Source: Fasciola hepatica
Taxonomy: Eukaryota > Platyhelminthes > Trematoda > Plagiorchiida > Fasciolidae
Direction of reading: 5' to 3'
Assembly (NCBI GenBank): GCA_948099385.1
Contig: CANUEZ040000029.1
Span: 899,501 to 963,500 of the forward strand
DNA: 64,000 nt
Positions 25,189 to 38,638 of this stretch are shown here, piece after piece. The translations under genes were made by a program, and so were the position numbers. Every line of letters begins with the position of its first letter. The stretch's first letter is position 1. The notes under the pieces were generated by a model, which was not told the DNA's origin, did no database searches, and worked only from the letters and a program-made list of their open reading frames with translations.

Positions 25189-26262
25189 GTGAGCTTTCAA
25201 ATTATCTTGGGCGTCTTTCACGGCTTTCTGTTTATTGCATAGCTCGCAAATTTTGGTTATAACGCTTTATGCTCTATTCTGTTTTTATTCATGAATCTAG
25301 CTTATTCGTTTTACTTGAGGCTTGATGTTTCTACTAATATGACTTTTGTATATTTCATAATTTTCTAAAAACCGAAATTCAGTATTCTTGTTAAACTTGC
25401 TGTTCGCGTTGTATCGCTGTCCTTCAATTTTTAACCGATGCATGGAGCCGAAATTGGAAGATCTTATTATACTGTACAAAATATGTTGACTGACGCCAAC
25501 TGTTAACCATGTGCCCACGTCATCGGGTCAAGATAAACGTATCTGCCCACATATTTCGGTGACACTACATCCACTAAATTTATGACAAATCACCTAAACT
25601 ACGCGTAAAATTACGTACATTCTGTCGAAAACTGTTCCCAGATCGTCAAAAGAGCAACGCACCAAAATGGTATCACAATATTTGACCCAAAATCTTCTTC
25701 TAATTGAATACGGCTTATGTTTTCTTGTAAAAATTCATTTGCAAATTGAATTTTTTTAAATAGAGGCACGCATCCTATAGTTAGTTAAATTCACCTAGGT
25801 TCTCTATCGCAAAATGATGGTTAGAAAACGCACCAATTTAATGCCATTATCCATACCGTCTTTGAAGATATTGGTTTTTTCATGCTGGTGGGATGAATTG
25901 AGTCTCTGTAGGACAGATCTTTTCCGGATGGGGGCCACGCGTATCTAATTTGCAAGAAAAGAAAAGGTTCACAAACTCTATGAGCTGTGGATGAGTGAAT
26001 GCACTAGCAGCCGTCAATGAGAGCAGAAGCCTGCAACAATTGATTTGTAATATAATTGCCTACAGTTTGACAAACAAAACAAACAAACATTTTATTGTTT
26101 TCATATGAATTTTTGTGATCGAAAAAATCATATAATAATCGGGAAAATGAATGGCTACTTTTTCATCTCAAACGAACATATCTTCTTTTGGTGATCTTGT
26201 GAGAAGATAACTGATCAGAATAATTCGATATTCTGCCATCAAACGTATGCAATCCCAAACAG

Positions 26263-26636
26263 GTACAAACTCACTCTCATTTTCGAAACCGTTGTATGAC
26301 TTCACCGTACATCACGAATCCAAAGTAAACGAAGATGAAATTGGCCGCGTGGAACTTTCAAACCAGTCTTCCAAAAGCGAGGTCCGATTTTGGTTGGAGG
26401 ACAACGAGTCGGAAAAGAATCGAATAACTATTGACAAAAATTCGGGAGCCTTACACCTCAAAACATCACTAGCGCCAACGTCTTTCGAGGTTACTGTCCA
26501 CGCGGCAATCGGAGAGGATTCCGAAAGCACGCAGAAAAAAGCCTTGGTGCGAGTGCATTTGACATGCTTTTATCGCTCTCGGCTATGGGATGTGGTCCGA
26601 GGGTGGACTTTTCTTTATCCTGTGGCAGTATCTGCG
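26263..26636 (+). CDS. gene A exon 2: cadherin-like domain
   Basis: Residues 18-142. Starts after AAACAG; the G of exon 1 plus GT gives Gly18. Ends at the donor GTGAGT in phase 0. Residues 24-110 follow the strand pattern of a cadherin-like repeat: F-S-K-P-L-Y-D-F-T-V-H at 24-34, E-I-G-R-V at 43-47, and I-D-K-N-S-G-A-L at 74-81 where cadherins have I-D-x-x-T-G-x-L. The classical calcium motifs (LDRE, DXNDN) are not visible, so this is cadherin-like at best. Two sequons (N-Q-S, N-E-S). The last 27 residues are compositionally unlike the domain; an earlier donor or a frame change there cannot be excluded. Nearly all of this exon is deleted in the duplicate. Confidence 0.75.
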
Positions 26637-29600
26637 GTGAGTCTTTTCGCCAGAATTCATTATGCCTAAGAGAAAACGTGTTTAATCCACTAAACATAGA
26701 AGGCATCCACAATAATTGTCATGCTACACTGATTTCTATTATGTTTCTTCAAATAACGCGCAACATTGCAAGAAAATTCAATCGCGAGTAAAATTATCTT
26801 TTAGCAATATTAGTACTTTGTACTGTAGTTGACAATGTTATCATTTGCATTACCAGAGCTCGTCTTTATTGTCAATTGGAACTTAAAACAGTGTTTTTAT
26901 GCTATTCAGATACCATAGAAGCTCACAAAAAAGCTCATAGCGGTGAATAAGAAAACACCGTAAACTGAGAATATGTGAACAGTGACACAATCTAGAGTAA
27001 ATTGAGGATGGGAGAAGTTCAGTATTTAGTTTTTCTACTCTGCCTTGAATCATTTCCTAGGAGTTGTATAATGAGGTTTGATCTGGATGAGCTTCTAACA
27101 TGAGTCAATTTTCACATGGGAATGTTTCTGAATAATTTAGATAAGAAAACAGAGAATATTTTCTGAAACTCTCGTGAAATAGAATAATGGGAATCATTCT
27201 TATCTGTTTTTGTGTTGGAGCCAACATTTGGTAACCTGAAATGACTACAAACGGAAAGGCTGTCAGCAGACAAACTGACTATTTAGGTTGTAACGCAATG
27301 ATTGAAGTTATTTGCACTCTCTAAAACTTCCAAAGCATTATTTGGAACTTTTAGGCTGTGTCAATCAGAACTCGTAATAAAAACATTATTTTTATTGAAT
27401 AATCCAAATGTAGAATAACAGAGATTTTGAAATGAAAATAGAATTCCATTCATATTTTTCGTCACTATTTTGTTCATTCAGGGCTATTAAAAAAGCGCTT
27501 TCGTGGTCTTATACAACTTATTTATACTGTGTTCAAGCTTGGAATGCTACTTGATTTCATTACTGTTATTTTCTCCAGAAGTGACGAAAGTACAGCCGTG
27601 AAAATAGAAGCTTGTTTATAAAATGGACTAAAATAAACTGAAATAAAAACGTTTCAAATCGTGATCTTTTCCTACAACATTCTCCTTATCACTCCATCAA
27701 AACGCACACAGGAGAATTGGCATATATCAGTAAGTTGATCAAAGTGCAGCCAGTATGGCTCTGTCCGGAATATCAGATTTCGGTTTAGTTCAGGGCAACA
27801 AAGTTCAGTCCCAGGTAGTTTCGTTTAGTTCGGTTCAGCTAAGGTTGCATGGGAATAATACTTCAGGGTGCAATCGAGGGTCACGCGTAATTTCGGTGTT
27901 GCGCACAAAGATCGACGCTCATTACTGTGGCTTATCAGATGTTGTTGTGTTTGGTGCATCAACATTGCTGAAAACGGAGGCGGCAAAGTGAAACAACGAT
28001 GATATATGAATGTAATCTCACTTAGTGCTTTAGTACGTGGTTAGTAAGACCTCCGACGACTCAGGAGGACATAATCAGCTTAGACAATTCCCCCCGAAAT
28101 TCTGGTATTTCATATCCGGGAATATTTCACCCCAATCATTAAACCGCATCTGTTTAATGAACCCTGCATCCAGGAAGATAAGAATTTTTCACTCAGACTG
28201 TTGTACACTCACACTGATCTGCCGCTAGCGACATTCTCTCGTGCAATTAGCCAATAACGTGTTCTCCACAATACCATAGTTTTCTATCGTTCATTACGTA
28301 GCCTTTGCAAGGATATCACCAGTTATTTATCCTATTTGGGAGAAGCCCTTCGTGTACACGGCCGCTCCTGTTGTCCTCCGACCATTCAAACAATTAGCTG
28401 TTTGGCTATTTCCGAACAGGCCAGATCTATTTTGAAGAAAGAATGACAAAACATCTTTAATCTACCTCAAAACAACGTTGTGCAAACATATGAAGACCCC
28501 CAAATTGCCACATGGAATTGAGGATGGAAATAGAGTCTTTTGGGCCGTCAGCCTGCACTATTCTTTACATGTGTGGTCAGCACTTATTATTCCACATAAT
28601 TCCTGGTCTACAGAGACCGCGAATGGTCCGCTATACTCCACTGCCGTCACTCCTGGACAGAATCTGGACAATAAGAACATATTTCATTTATTTGCCCGTG
28701 TAAAGAGCCTCAGACTATCCTTTGCTAGATATTGACAACAGTCTGATACTTCACCTTGTGCATCATCTACGAAAGCATAAAGTAGAAGCGATTCATCCAC
28801 CATTAGGTAACTTACGACGAGAAAGGACGAGTCTTCGGATACTCTGATGGTTGCTTCTGACGACTTCAAATTAGCATCAACAAACACTCGCGGTAGATTT
28901 CCTTTCTCAAAGGTCCTGAGTTTATGCACCAATAAGAGGTGATCAGTGAGTTCAAATCCTTGCCAACATTTGGGCAGACATTTTCCATGAAGGCCTCGTT
29001 GTTCAGCTTTGTAACAAATTCACCGAAAATTTTAGTATTTTCGACGAACTCGATCTGCCATTCAGAAAATCAATGTCACTCTTGCGCTGCAACAACTCAT
29101 TCTTCAGGTGTTTGCATACGCATTCTCTAACCAGTTTCGTGAAACATTTGCAACCATTGCAACGCCGCGGCAACAAATTCCTAATTTCAAAACCGTCATA
29201 GGATGAGAACACAGGTCTGTCTACATTTATCAGAAATGGCTGAAAAGTACAGGTAAACTGTATTCGACTAAAATAGTTTCAGTTATCTGTGGATTATCTT
29301 ATGCTGACAAATTTTAACCCGTGAACTTAATCCACTTCAACCATTTTTTGTTCTACTCAGAAAATGTAGCATTCTCTGGGTAAGAATTAGATATATTGAA
29401 TTTATGTAACTGACTCAGCACCAAAACAGCTTGAGGACATACAATCGAAAGTGTAAACGACCGACCCGGCCAAGCAAGACTCATTCCGACATTGGATTCC
29501 ATCGATGCTATTTATGACAGCATACCATGTAACATCTCGTTCCTCTAAACAAGTTTACGATTTGAAATGCTTTGCTATTCATTTTGAGTTAGTTGAATTG

Positions 29601-31617
29601 ATGACAGGGTTTTTGGAGAGTATATTTTGCCTACAACTTCTCAAATTACCAATCAGTTTTTTCATAGATCCATTGGCTAGACTGCTCCGGCAGCAACATA
29701 ATGATCGATGAGGTTATGATCTTGCCTCGCGTTCATGCGCGCACTCAGCCCCGCGTTAAATGCCGAAACTACAAGTCTGCTCCAAAAACCCCAAAAAGGT
29801 TTTGGTATCACTATTGTCACCCTAGAGTCAGTCCGAATATCGGGAAGGCTCGAAATCATTCACCCAAGTCACCTCACATCGTTACTAGACTATACTGCAA
29901 AAAACGCTGTTCTTGATAACGTACCGAATGAAAACACGGTTGCTTCGCATTTTGGCAGGAAACTGTAAAAATATGTCTTAACGGTGTATTATACACACAA
30001 ACGGCTTGTTTGACGAACAAATTGGAAATAACCGAAACAGATGTTGAAGGAATTATTAATGCACGAGTTTAATCCTTCTTCATATATGAAAGCGCACACG
30101 TAGGTATCTGGCATTCCAATAAGAAAGAATTTCTTTATTTTGATTCGTCTCATGTTCCTTGCCTTGGGGAACACTAAATGTAATCTCGTGGCACATTCCA
30201 TCATTTCACTTGATGGAAGCTACCATAGCATTTTCTTTACCTTGTTACTTCCGAAGCTGATAATAATTCCCTCTATGGCTAAGGCATTGGAGTCAGTATT
30301 TTCAATAAATCTTCATCGAATTCATCCCATGCAGTCTGCTTGCCCTTGGAAAGGAACCAAAAAATTCAATAAATCATCCGAGCACTACGTCATCGGAGTT
30401 CATTCAGATATGTTGTCCGCCATTTTTGAGGGGCAAACCACCGATGGATGAATACTGTTTAATACTGTGGTCGAAACGGCATCCGATAACGGCGGGCTTT
30501 TCAGCATCCACCAGTGCAGACCAGAACTTGTGGAAAGCTCTCTAGATGGTGTTCAGATTGTGTTTGACGTAGCGTTACATGGTCTTTAATGTACGGAGGC
30601 CTCATTCGTCGTTCCGAGTTTCGAGTTTCTGCCCTTCTTTCCAAATATTTATTACATTTGAGGGAATAAGTTACTTCTCAGTAAATAGTCTAGTTGACGG
30701 CTTAGAGTCTAGACGTGGAAATACTACCTCGAGATCAAACAAAAGCACATTAGTTCAATGAGGTGCTGCTTTCTCCTAAACAAACACGGTTGATTGAGTC
30801 CCCCATCCAATCACACAACAGGACAAAATTATTCCAAGCATAAATTCCGATGACAAATTAGGGGCGATTTTTCACCAGAGGTACTGCAACAAGAGACAAA
30901 AGTGTCAGTCTTGTTTTGGACACTTTCAGAAGTTCGCGGCCGGAATCTTGAAATAGAGTCATATGAGCGATCACAATCTCTAAGGTATTCTGCAAAACAC
31001 CATACCATTTCGCGACAAAGCACTACATCGCTTCCGGTTAAGAAAACATCTCCGGGATCTTTACTGGTGTGTTTGTGGATAGCTTTTGTACATGATCTTG
31101 GCGTACTTCTATGCCCTTCGACTAACCTATTGGTCAATCCAATAGCTGACTTGTTTTGAAAAATCAGGTGTAAGACCCATTCCGGCAATAATCCAATGAG
31201 TCTAATTCCTGGCAATAGTGAACAAATGTGGTTGACTGTGAATCTTAGTGGATGCTACTTTTCAAGTTTATAGAACAACGGGAGGGACATTTGTGGAAAT
31301 GACACCCCCAAAAAGAATATTCCCAAATAGAGTTCAAAATCAGTTTTTCTAAAATAGTGAGGAGGAAGGTCCGGGCTGCAACTGATATAAGATTTGGAAC
31401 TTTCAAAGATCTGCTTGAAACAAAGGAGAAATAAATATTTATCATTTCGTGATAGACATTTCGTTCTCTGTTATTGGTGACGCTTTGAGTTTCAAAACCA
31501 TTTTGTTAATTCTATTAGCCTGTTATGTACATGGCTTAAGTTACCTCCCAATAACTATACAAGTTAAAAACCTGTTCTCTCAATCGACAATAGTTTACAT
31601 ATTTCAATCTTTGGGAG
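26637..31617. other. gene A intron 2
   Basis: A 5-kb intron collinear with the 9.3-13.8 kb part of copy 1. It carries minus-strand open frames at 28684-28932 and 29989-30204 that are conserved in the other copy but unidentified. No other gene is supported. Confidence 0.6.
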
Positions 31618-31823
31618 GTGGACAATTATCCGCTGAAAGTTGGAGAACTAATTCGAACTCCGCGTAATGTCGAAGTGCGTTATCAAATGCGTTTGACGAA
31701 ATGGGGTTGCATCCCACAAGCTCGAGTGAATTGCACCGTGACTAAGAATATTCAAATCAATATCGTGACATCGCTGGAGGCTGGTGCGGGACTGAAGTGT
31801 ATGGATCACTCTTATCAAAATAA
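31618..31823 (+). CDS. gene A exon 3
   Basis: Residues 143-210 plus two bases of Lys211. Acceptor TTGGGAG, donor GTCAGT, phase 0 in and 2 out. Contains R-Y-Q-M-R-L-T-K-W-G-C (163-173) and a sequon N-C-T. Beta-rich with three cysteines; no known domain. The same-length copy at 13839-14044 supports the exon limits. That copy carries a stop at the codon for Pro175. Confidence 0.85.
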
Positions 31824-33034
31824 GTCAGTTTCCGATTTTTTGCGTTTGTACGACTCCAGAAGATTAGATCAAGGTCTGATTGGCAATAACAATGTTTCCT
31901 ATTGTAGCACAAATTTTGTGTTATAGTTACTACCTGTCATCCTCACATTGCAACCTGTAAAACCTATCGTAATTTCGTGGTCGTATATAGTTATACATTT
32001 ATATATGAAGGCAAACGGCTCACAGCCAGATGAGCATCCAAGAACAAAGGTGCAGAAAGATATCCAGTAAATCGGTATAGAGTAGTCATAAATTATCCAC
32101 TAAAGAAGAAGTCAAATGATACTGTAGGGCAGCACGGTCAAGGTACAGGCAATAAATGGAGAAGCTTTCAAGCTAGCCGGAGATGATTACTTCAGTCATA
32201 GAATGAGGAAATATGCTGAAGTCTGAATATGCGAGATAATTACCATTGAAAAGGTACAGATTGTTTGTACCTGTAAGATAACAGAAGCGGTGTGTCCATA
32301 TGAGCAGATAAACCTGACAAAAAGCCTGTTTATGCCTTACGAGTGGGAGGTGGTTCAACGGTGTAGTTCACTGCTGTTCGATTCTCCGGAGAGGAATTTA
32401 TTGCATGCATGACAAAACCGAAAGCGTTTTCTTACAACCGAATTACACAGTTATTAGACAGCAGAATCCGGAATATTAACAGAATTTTCGTGCAGAATTT
32501 ATGGTTAAACTATGTCATTGTTTTAGAAACGGAAAGTCAGGATACGAATGCTAGAGGTCCACGATGCATGTACAAACTACGCATGAGTAGGCGGGATGGG
32601 AATGCTATCGAAACACAAAATCAAAAGAAGCGATTTACACAACCTGTTCTTAGCTTTTTCGGTGCAACGGATACGTGATTCGCAAGCAGAAATTAATTCG
32701 TTTTTAATAAGACGATATGTATACTGCAGTAACAAAATATGGAGCTGTATGAAGCACAACTCCATGATATTCGTCAATTGGCGAGGTGCACTTTTTCATT
32801 GTCATTTTCTAATAGCGAACGGGAATGAATTACGTGGGCGGAATTGTACAATGTGGCTCTGACAAAATTGCTCACACTTGTTATTCACCAGTTCATCACT
32901 AACTATTAGTTCAGCCGATTGCACATCACAGCAGTTAGTGATTACATATACAACTCAGTACATATATCACTTTGAGATTAGACGCTTCAGTTGTGATCGA
33001 AAAATGAAATAATTATAATTGCTTCTTTTGACAG

Positions 33035-33110
33035 ATTCACAGAGGTAAAGGAGAATTCCGTGACCATAAATTTCGGGGACATTTGTGCGACGGGAAATGA
33101 TGACAGCTGG
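33035..33110 (+). CDS. gene A exon 4 (short)
   Basis: Residues 212-236 after completing Lys211. Acceptor TTTTGACAG, donor GTGAGT after Trp236, phase 2 in and 0 out. Sequence runs F-T-E-V-K-E-N-S-V-T-I-N-F-G-D-I-C. The only exon found that restores phase between exons 3 and 5, which is strong support for such a short piece. No counterpart seen downstream of copy 1. Confidence 0.75.
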
Positions 33111-33732
33111 GTGAGTGGATATGGTACATGCAGCAATTTAGTCAGTCCTCTGTGACATGCATCCTCCAGTTGTTGTGGAAAATCGACGGAGAAGAAACTT
33201 GTGACAATATTATTTCCCTTCCAAAACTCGTTATATTTTATCATCCACACTTTTTCCACCTTAAAAATGTACATGTTGGTGATGGTAACTTTGGTTCTGT
33301 GATAAACCGTAGGCAGGTAACGGTGTGTGATATTCGTTCACCATATAAAATGTAAGATCAACTCACAACTAAAAACAATGCAATCACTGCACACATTTGT
33401 GATTCAGGTACTTAAGCACTGAAGATTCCAGACTGACTCTCATCGGTTGATATGATGGGAGAAAGGCACATGATAAGGTGACCTCCAGTAACCAGTTTGT
33501 ATTAGTCATTTTTGACGGAAGATACTGATGCTTGCACAATGAGGTGATTATCCAAATAATCAATCTGGAAGTGCTCGTTATCATTTATGGTTTCGGTTAT
33601 TTTATGATCTCGAAATTGTTTAACTATGCCACCTTCAAATAAATGAATCTAGTTTGAGGCTAAGATGCGCTTCTTGAAAACTGATTCACCCAGAGCCAAA
33701 TTATAACTATATCTGAAAACACTTGTGAGAAT

Positions 33733-34037
33733 TTCAACAATATATTATACAGAAGAATATCGTCGGAAAAACCCCAACGAATACATTTGGAAAACATAGA
33801 TCGGCGAACAAGCTCGTTTTCATTGATTCTCAATCATGCCAATATAACACAATATATATGACTAGGTGCATAGGGGATACAATCGACAAAAATAGCGTCA
33901 GGGATCATTGTTCACACGTAGTGTAGTACAGGATTATCCGGAGATCAGGTGTGGATGGACTAACACGTTCTCAAAGTGAGCTTACGGACGTTCTTGGACC
34001 TGTCGTTGGGTGGGGAGTGGACCACTTTAGACTCAGT
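33733..34037 (+). repeat. PLE inverted terminal repeat, left arm
   Basis: Pairs in inverse orientation with 36306-36616. Shared blocks include GATTCTCAATCATGCC, GGATCATTGTTCACACGTAG and CTTACGGACGTTC. Inspection suggests roughly 85-90% identity. Long terminal repeats in direct or inverted arrangement are known from Penelope-type elements. Confidence 0.85.
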
Positions 34038-36305
34038 GCATGCACAAATTTCTTCTGAGTACATTAAGAGTTGTGGAGGCGAGTCCCGGCTGCTTCCACT
34101 GTGGCTAAAATGCGACTTCTCACCGATCCTGAAAGCCGAATTCGGACCCCATACAGGGAGTAGAATGCTCGATCCACGTTCGCCGTGTGATTGACCGCAG
34201 CTAGGTGTGAAACGACTGCGCTGGTAATTAACCTAATTGTTCCAGGCATCAGTCATGCCGGATGATGCTCACGGATGCATTCAGACAAGCTTCTGATCGT
34301 GCGGACAATATACGTTGTGCCACAGGAACAAGTGGAAGAATACAAACAGAATGAGGCTGCAGAAACAGGCACACTGTCTTTCACCCGCAAACAGACCGCT
34401 CGCAAAGATGGTAAAAAAGCACGCAGTTTAGCAGCGTAGAATGTTTTGTTGACGACGCTTGCCAATCTTTGGTGCACTACATCTGCAAAAGTGTCACTTT
34501 TAAATGGCAGAGAGGTGTATACTGGTTTCTTTTCAACTACCGTTTTCCTTAGAAATTTTATATCCAACTGCATCATCCGGTCTATTAGGCGTTCCGGGTA
34601 TCTATTTTGAAATATAACTATTGCGCACCTTGACAAGCTCTTCTTTTATGGTATCTTCGGTGTGTATCTTTTTCACTCTGTTGTTAGGCATTGAATTAGG
34701 TTTCTTCTCATTTTAAGACATATAGTTGTACGGAAGGGGATATGCTGTCCATTCCATGTTCGTTTTCTGTGCACTGACCGCCATATTGAGCCATCTTCTC
34801 GACGAGTCAAAAATACTTCTAAAAAGGTTAATGAGTTGTCTTATTCTTATTCTAGTGTAAAGTAAACGTTCGGATGTGCTCAGTTGCAGCAGTAACTGAT
34901 CATTGGGGAGGAATTGGTCTGTTATACAAAGAATGTCATCCACGTATCGCTTTTATAACCGAAGTCCGCGAATCCATGATTGTAACGAGCCATTGTCCAA
35001 TTTTGCCATTAAAAATATCAGCAGACAGTGGCCCGAATGGAGACTCCATTGCTACACCGTGTTTTTGGTGGTAAATCTGCTCGTTAAACTTAAACATAAT
35101 ATTCTGGGTACATACAAAGAGTAACTGTCGCAAGTCGTCCAAAGCCATGTCTGTTTCAATCTCATTTGCTTGTATGAAACCACAAAAGTGGTCAATGGTT
35201 TCCCTGATTGGAGTGTTAGTGAGTAGTGACGTGACGTCCAATGAGAGCTTGTGTTATCCTTTCAAATTTCCATCACTCACATTTTACACGTTCGAAACTA
35301 TCTGTTAGACTGTGTTTTGTTATTGTTGCTCTAGCTGGCTCCAAGAGACCTGTCAACCACTTGGCTACGGCGTGATAAGTTGAGTCGCACATTTATACAG
35401 TTGGCCTCAGTGGGACTGCTGTCTTATATTTTTTGGCAATCCATAAAGCAATGGGATGGTAGTTCCTGTGGGTCGAATTCTTTCAAACGTGATTGAGTCA
35501 ATGGCGCTCTTTTGTTCAATATGCCGTAATCTGCTAGCCAGATAATTCTCTATTTGATCAGTTCTGTCTTTCTCGACTTCCGTCTTCACGATTTTAGAAC
35601 CAACGTAGTGTATGCTCTCCATTCTTTCAACATAGTCCGACTTTTTAAGAAACACTATACCTGTCCTCTTGTCAGGTCTTGTTTTAACCACTTCCTCGTT
35701 CTCGTGTAACTCTCTTAGCTTTCTTATATGTTCCGTTGTCAGTAAGCCTCTCACTGTTGGTTTGGCCCCATTGTACTGGTAACTTGTATTCACCAGGGTA
35801 GATTTGGGAATTTCTAGTCTGGTTTGTGATGGTGGAAGCAGATCACTCAATCGGGCATAGAGATTCTCGAATTCCACTTCGGTATCTAGCTGTGTGATCT
35901 TGTCTGTTGGGCAGCAAAACTTAGGTCCCTGGGATAATACTTCCAGCAGAAATTCCTCTAGCTCGATGTTGGATAGGTCGTGTACAAATCTTTCAGGAAT
36001 TGATGGAAACTCACCAACAGGTTTTGGTCTTTCAATACGTTTCATCAGTGTGTTTCGATTCTGATCCACTTGTTTGTGCATGACTGATTAGACTTTCAGT
36101 GAATTTCTTTCTTTCAGTTAGTGTTAACGGATCAAGTACGCGGGAGGATGACACACAAGTCTGTTCTAAATTCACGAGATGGCTGGACATATTATCATGC
36201 TCAATAAGAGCTTGGCGCTTAAGTTACACACAAGATATTTGAATCGGATTCCGTCTCAACATAGTTTTGCATTGTTTCGGAAAAACTGAATTATTTTTGC
36301 ACAAT

Positions 36306-36616
36306 CTACAGTGGTCCACTCACCACCCAACGACAGGTCCAGGAACGTCCGTAAGCTCACCTTGAGAATGTGTTAGTCCGTTCACACCTGGCCTCCGGAT
36401 AATACTGTACTACACTACGTGTGAACAATGATCCCTGACGCTTTTTTTGTTGATTGTATCCCTTATACATCTAGTCATATATATTGTGTTATATTGGCAT
36501 GATTGAGAATCAATGAAAACGAACTTGTTCGCCAATCTGTGGTTTCCAAAAGAAGAATATATTACCGGGCATTTTCGTAACATCCGTTCCGAAGCTATTC
36601 TGTTGTTGAAATTCCA
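36306..36616 (-). repeat. PLE inverted terminal repeat, right arm
   Basis: Inverse partner of 33733-34037, lying upstream of the RT frame on the minus strand. The two arms could pair in a transcript crossing the whole element. Confidence 0.85.
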
Positions 36617-36943
36617 GACCACCAGAATAATCACATGAATCAACTTGTATATCAAGCATATAAGTTGCCTAAGGAAACACCTTAGCTCCTTTCTATTTTC
36701 TACGGTGATATCAGTCAGTGGTTTTGCAAAATTCATTGAATTTCGATTGTTTGTTGCCTGCATTCTTATGAGTATACGTGGAAGAATGGACCGAAATTTA
36801 GTCAGCATATTTTGGACAGAACTAGGAAAAATATGCTTAGTTTTCACCCTAATCTTTGATAAGTTCAAGCTTCTCATGAGCATGGACTCGAATGAAACCG
36901 TTGGGCCTTAAACATTCAGAATTGATCAAACGATTTCTCACAG

Positions 36944-37111
36944 ATCGAATTCACAATCAAGGCCACTAAATTTGGAACATCCTCTGATTCTCTTATTGAT
37001 TGCGTCGCACTCTCCGGTTATCACGTTCTTGAGAACTCACGCATTCGTTACCAGTTCACACGGAAAGAAGACAAGAAAATCATCAAGAGACTCAAGCGAG
37101 AATCTGACAAC
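36944..37111 (+). CDS. gene A exon 5
   Basis: Residues 237-292, 56 codons, phase 0 at both ends. Acceptor TTTCTCACAG, donor GTAAGC. Starts I-E-F-T-I-K-A-T and ends in a lysine/arginine-rich stretch (K-K-I-I-K-R-L-K-R, near 280-288) that may be a linker or protease-sensitive site. One cysteine. No family recognised. It follows the PLE-bearing intron 4. Confidence 0.8.
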
Positions 37112-37894
37112 GTAAGCAGTTGATACTCATTCCTAAATTTCTGTTGCATGAGCATTCCACTGGATAACAGTATTCAGCGAATCGCGATAATTGCAAGAAG
37201 GGAAAAACCTTTCGTTGTTCATAAATTTTCTTCTGCCAGATTGATAAATGTATTCTTAGTATACGTGCCATTCTGTGCGCACTAACATATCACGTTCATA
37301 TGGATCACACATACCACAAATAATTTTGCATAAATTGCATTGCTTAGTGAAGTTGATTGTGGCTCACGTAGGTTTTCTCAAGTTGGCTTACTGAACGCTG
37401 AGCCTGTTGATTATGTCGCAAACGCCATCAATTGTAGTAACTTCTACAATGAAACGTTTCTAGTACAAGCACGATGACGCCTGATTGGTGGAACACAATA
37501 GGAAGTCAGCGTGACTGTGGAATGGCCCTGTTTATATGACTGTGTTTTGTGGCATTGTCTCATAGGTCGTTAACGCTATGCGCCGCAGTCTTAGGCTAAC
37601 TACATGGACTTGAATATAGAACCATGCAATAATGGATCAAAATTGCAGTAGTCTATGCATACATATTGATTTCCGCATTGCCTCCCAATGACCATGATAG
37701 AATGCCTGTTTCACACTCAGGTTGCGACCTATCTATTTTGAAGTCTGAATGAAGCACAATCCATACACACGATTGCGTGAGATCGAACAAAATTTGGTCA
37801 AATAGGAGTTATCTTTTTAGTCTGGTGACCTGATTTTTCGTACAACTTTCCGCTGTTTGACAAAAATTGCTTGTTCTTTTTTCAACCTTTTAAG

Positions 37895-38183
37895 TTAGAA
37901 ATTGAAGTGCTAGAGGATATCCCTCCCACTCCGTTGAACGAACCAGTGAATGCCCGAGTTCAAGTAACTGTGCCTAGAACCAAGCTAATAGAAAAATTCA
38001 CCATGACGGTGACCTGTGGAAACTGCTCCCACTCGGACAAGGCTCAGTGTACTGCGGACATATCGAATACCGAATATAAGGAAAACATTACTTTGTCTGC
38101 ATACAAAAAAGACAGAATATCTCAATTTCACAACGGTCAACAAAACCAAGTGCATTTGCAGTGGGACAGCATCCAATTGAAAG
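37895..38183 (+). CDS. gene A exon 6
   Basis: Residues 293-388 plus one base of Glu389. Acceptor CTTTTAAG, donor GTAGGT, phase 0 in and 1 out. Begins L-E-I-E-V-L-E-D-I-P-P and reads like a beta-sandwich module. Contains C-G-N-C (333-336), a third cysteine at 344 and sequons N-C-S and N-I-T. No match to a named domain can be claimed. Confidence 0.85.
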
Positions 38184-38638
38184 GTAGGTCTCTCATATAT
38201 GCTGTTATCGTCAGTAGTGTAAAATTCATTGATGTCTGACAGCTGAACCTTCACTTGTAGTCACATAGCTCCCACATCTTCAGCGTGACCCGCAACAATC
38301 AAAATATTACCGAGTTTGTACTGTTTCAACAGTTTTTCGTTTATTAGTAGGCCGATTGAATTTAAAGTGCATGAAGGAAATCTCACTTCCACCAGTCATA
38401 GTCTAGGCGCGAATAGTGCCGCTACTGGCGCCAAAGTAAATTGAGATCGAATATAATTCAGCACGACGTCCTATTGTAGCTGTAATTCAATATTATTGCG
38501 AAATGATTGTACAAAGATTTACATGTTGAGTTCACAGAAGAAAATGATTTGGTGTATAAATCGTCGCTGACATTTGTTGGTGATATATCAAAAATATCTA
38601 TATAACAAAGCAACTTTATTCCTTTTTCACTTTTTCAG

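Larger units (their letters stand above)
24150..31823 (+). repeat. segmental duplication, copy 2 (carries intact gene A 5' exons)
   Basis: Partner of 7010-14044 in direct orientation, with collinear anchors through the promoter region, exons 1-3 and both introns. This copy keeps the full exon 1, the full cadherin-like exon 2 and an uninterrupted exon 3, and is joined by consistent intron phases to the rest of gene A. It is the functional-looking copy. Confidence 0.85.
33733..36616 (-). mobile_element. Penelope-like retroelement with inverted terminal repeats
   Basis: Minus-strand element inside intron 4 of gene A. The first segment (36081-35407) is an open frame of 224 codons with the PLE pre-palm region (T-R-P-D-K-R-T-G-I-V-F and L-Y-G-L-P-K). 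After a frameshift it continues with palm motif A (D-V-T-S-L-L-T-N-T-P at 35241-35212), motif B (V-A-M-E-S-P-F-G-P-L-S-A-D-I-F) and an intact Y-V-D-D (34935-34946). Several stops follow. A GIY-YIG-like region with S-L-S-E-C-I-R-E-H-H-P-A lies around 34253-34340, and the tail A-F-Y-S-L-Y-G-V-R-I to 34064. The ends are inverted repeats of about 300 bp. Full-length architecture but not functional because of frameshifts and stops. Confidence 0.85.

Noticed and set aside
29989..30204. C2 domain of a HECT ubiquitin ligase on the minus strand
   Set aside because: A short L-x-L-x-x-x-K-A-R-N pattern and G-M-P-D-T-Y-V look C2-like, but the rest of the domain, WW domains and HECT residues cannot be followed on either duplicate.
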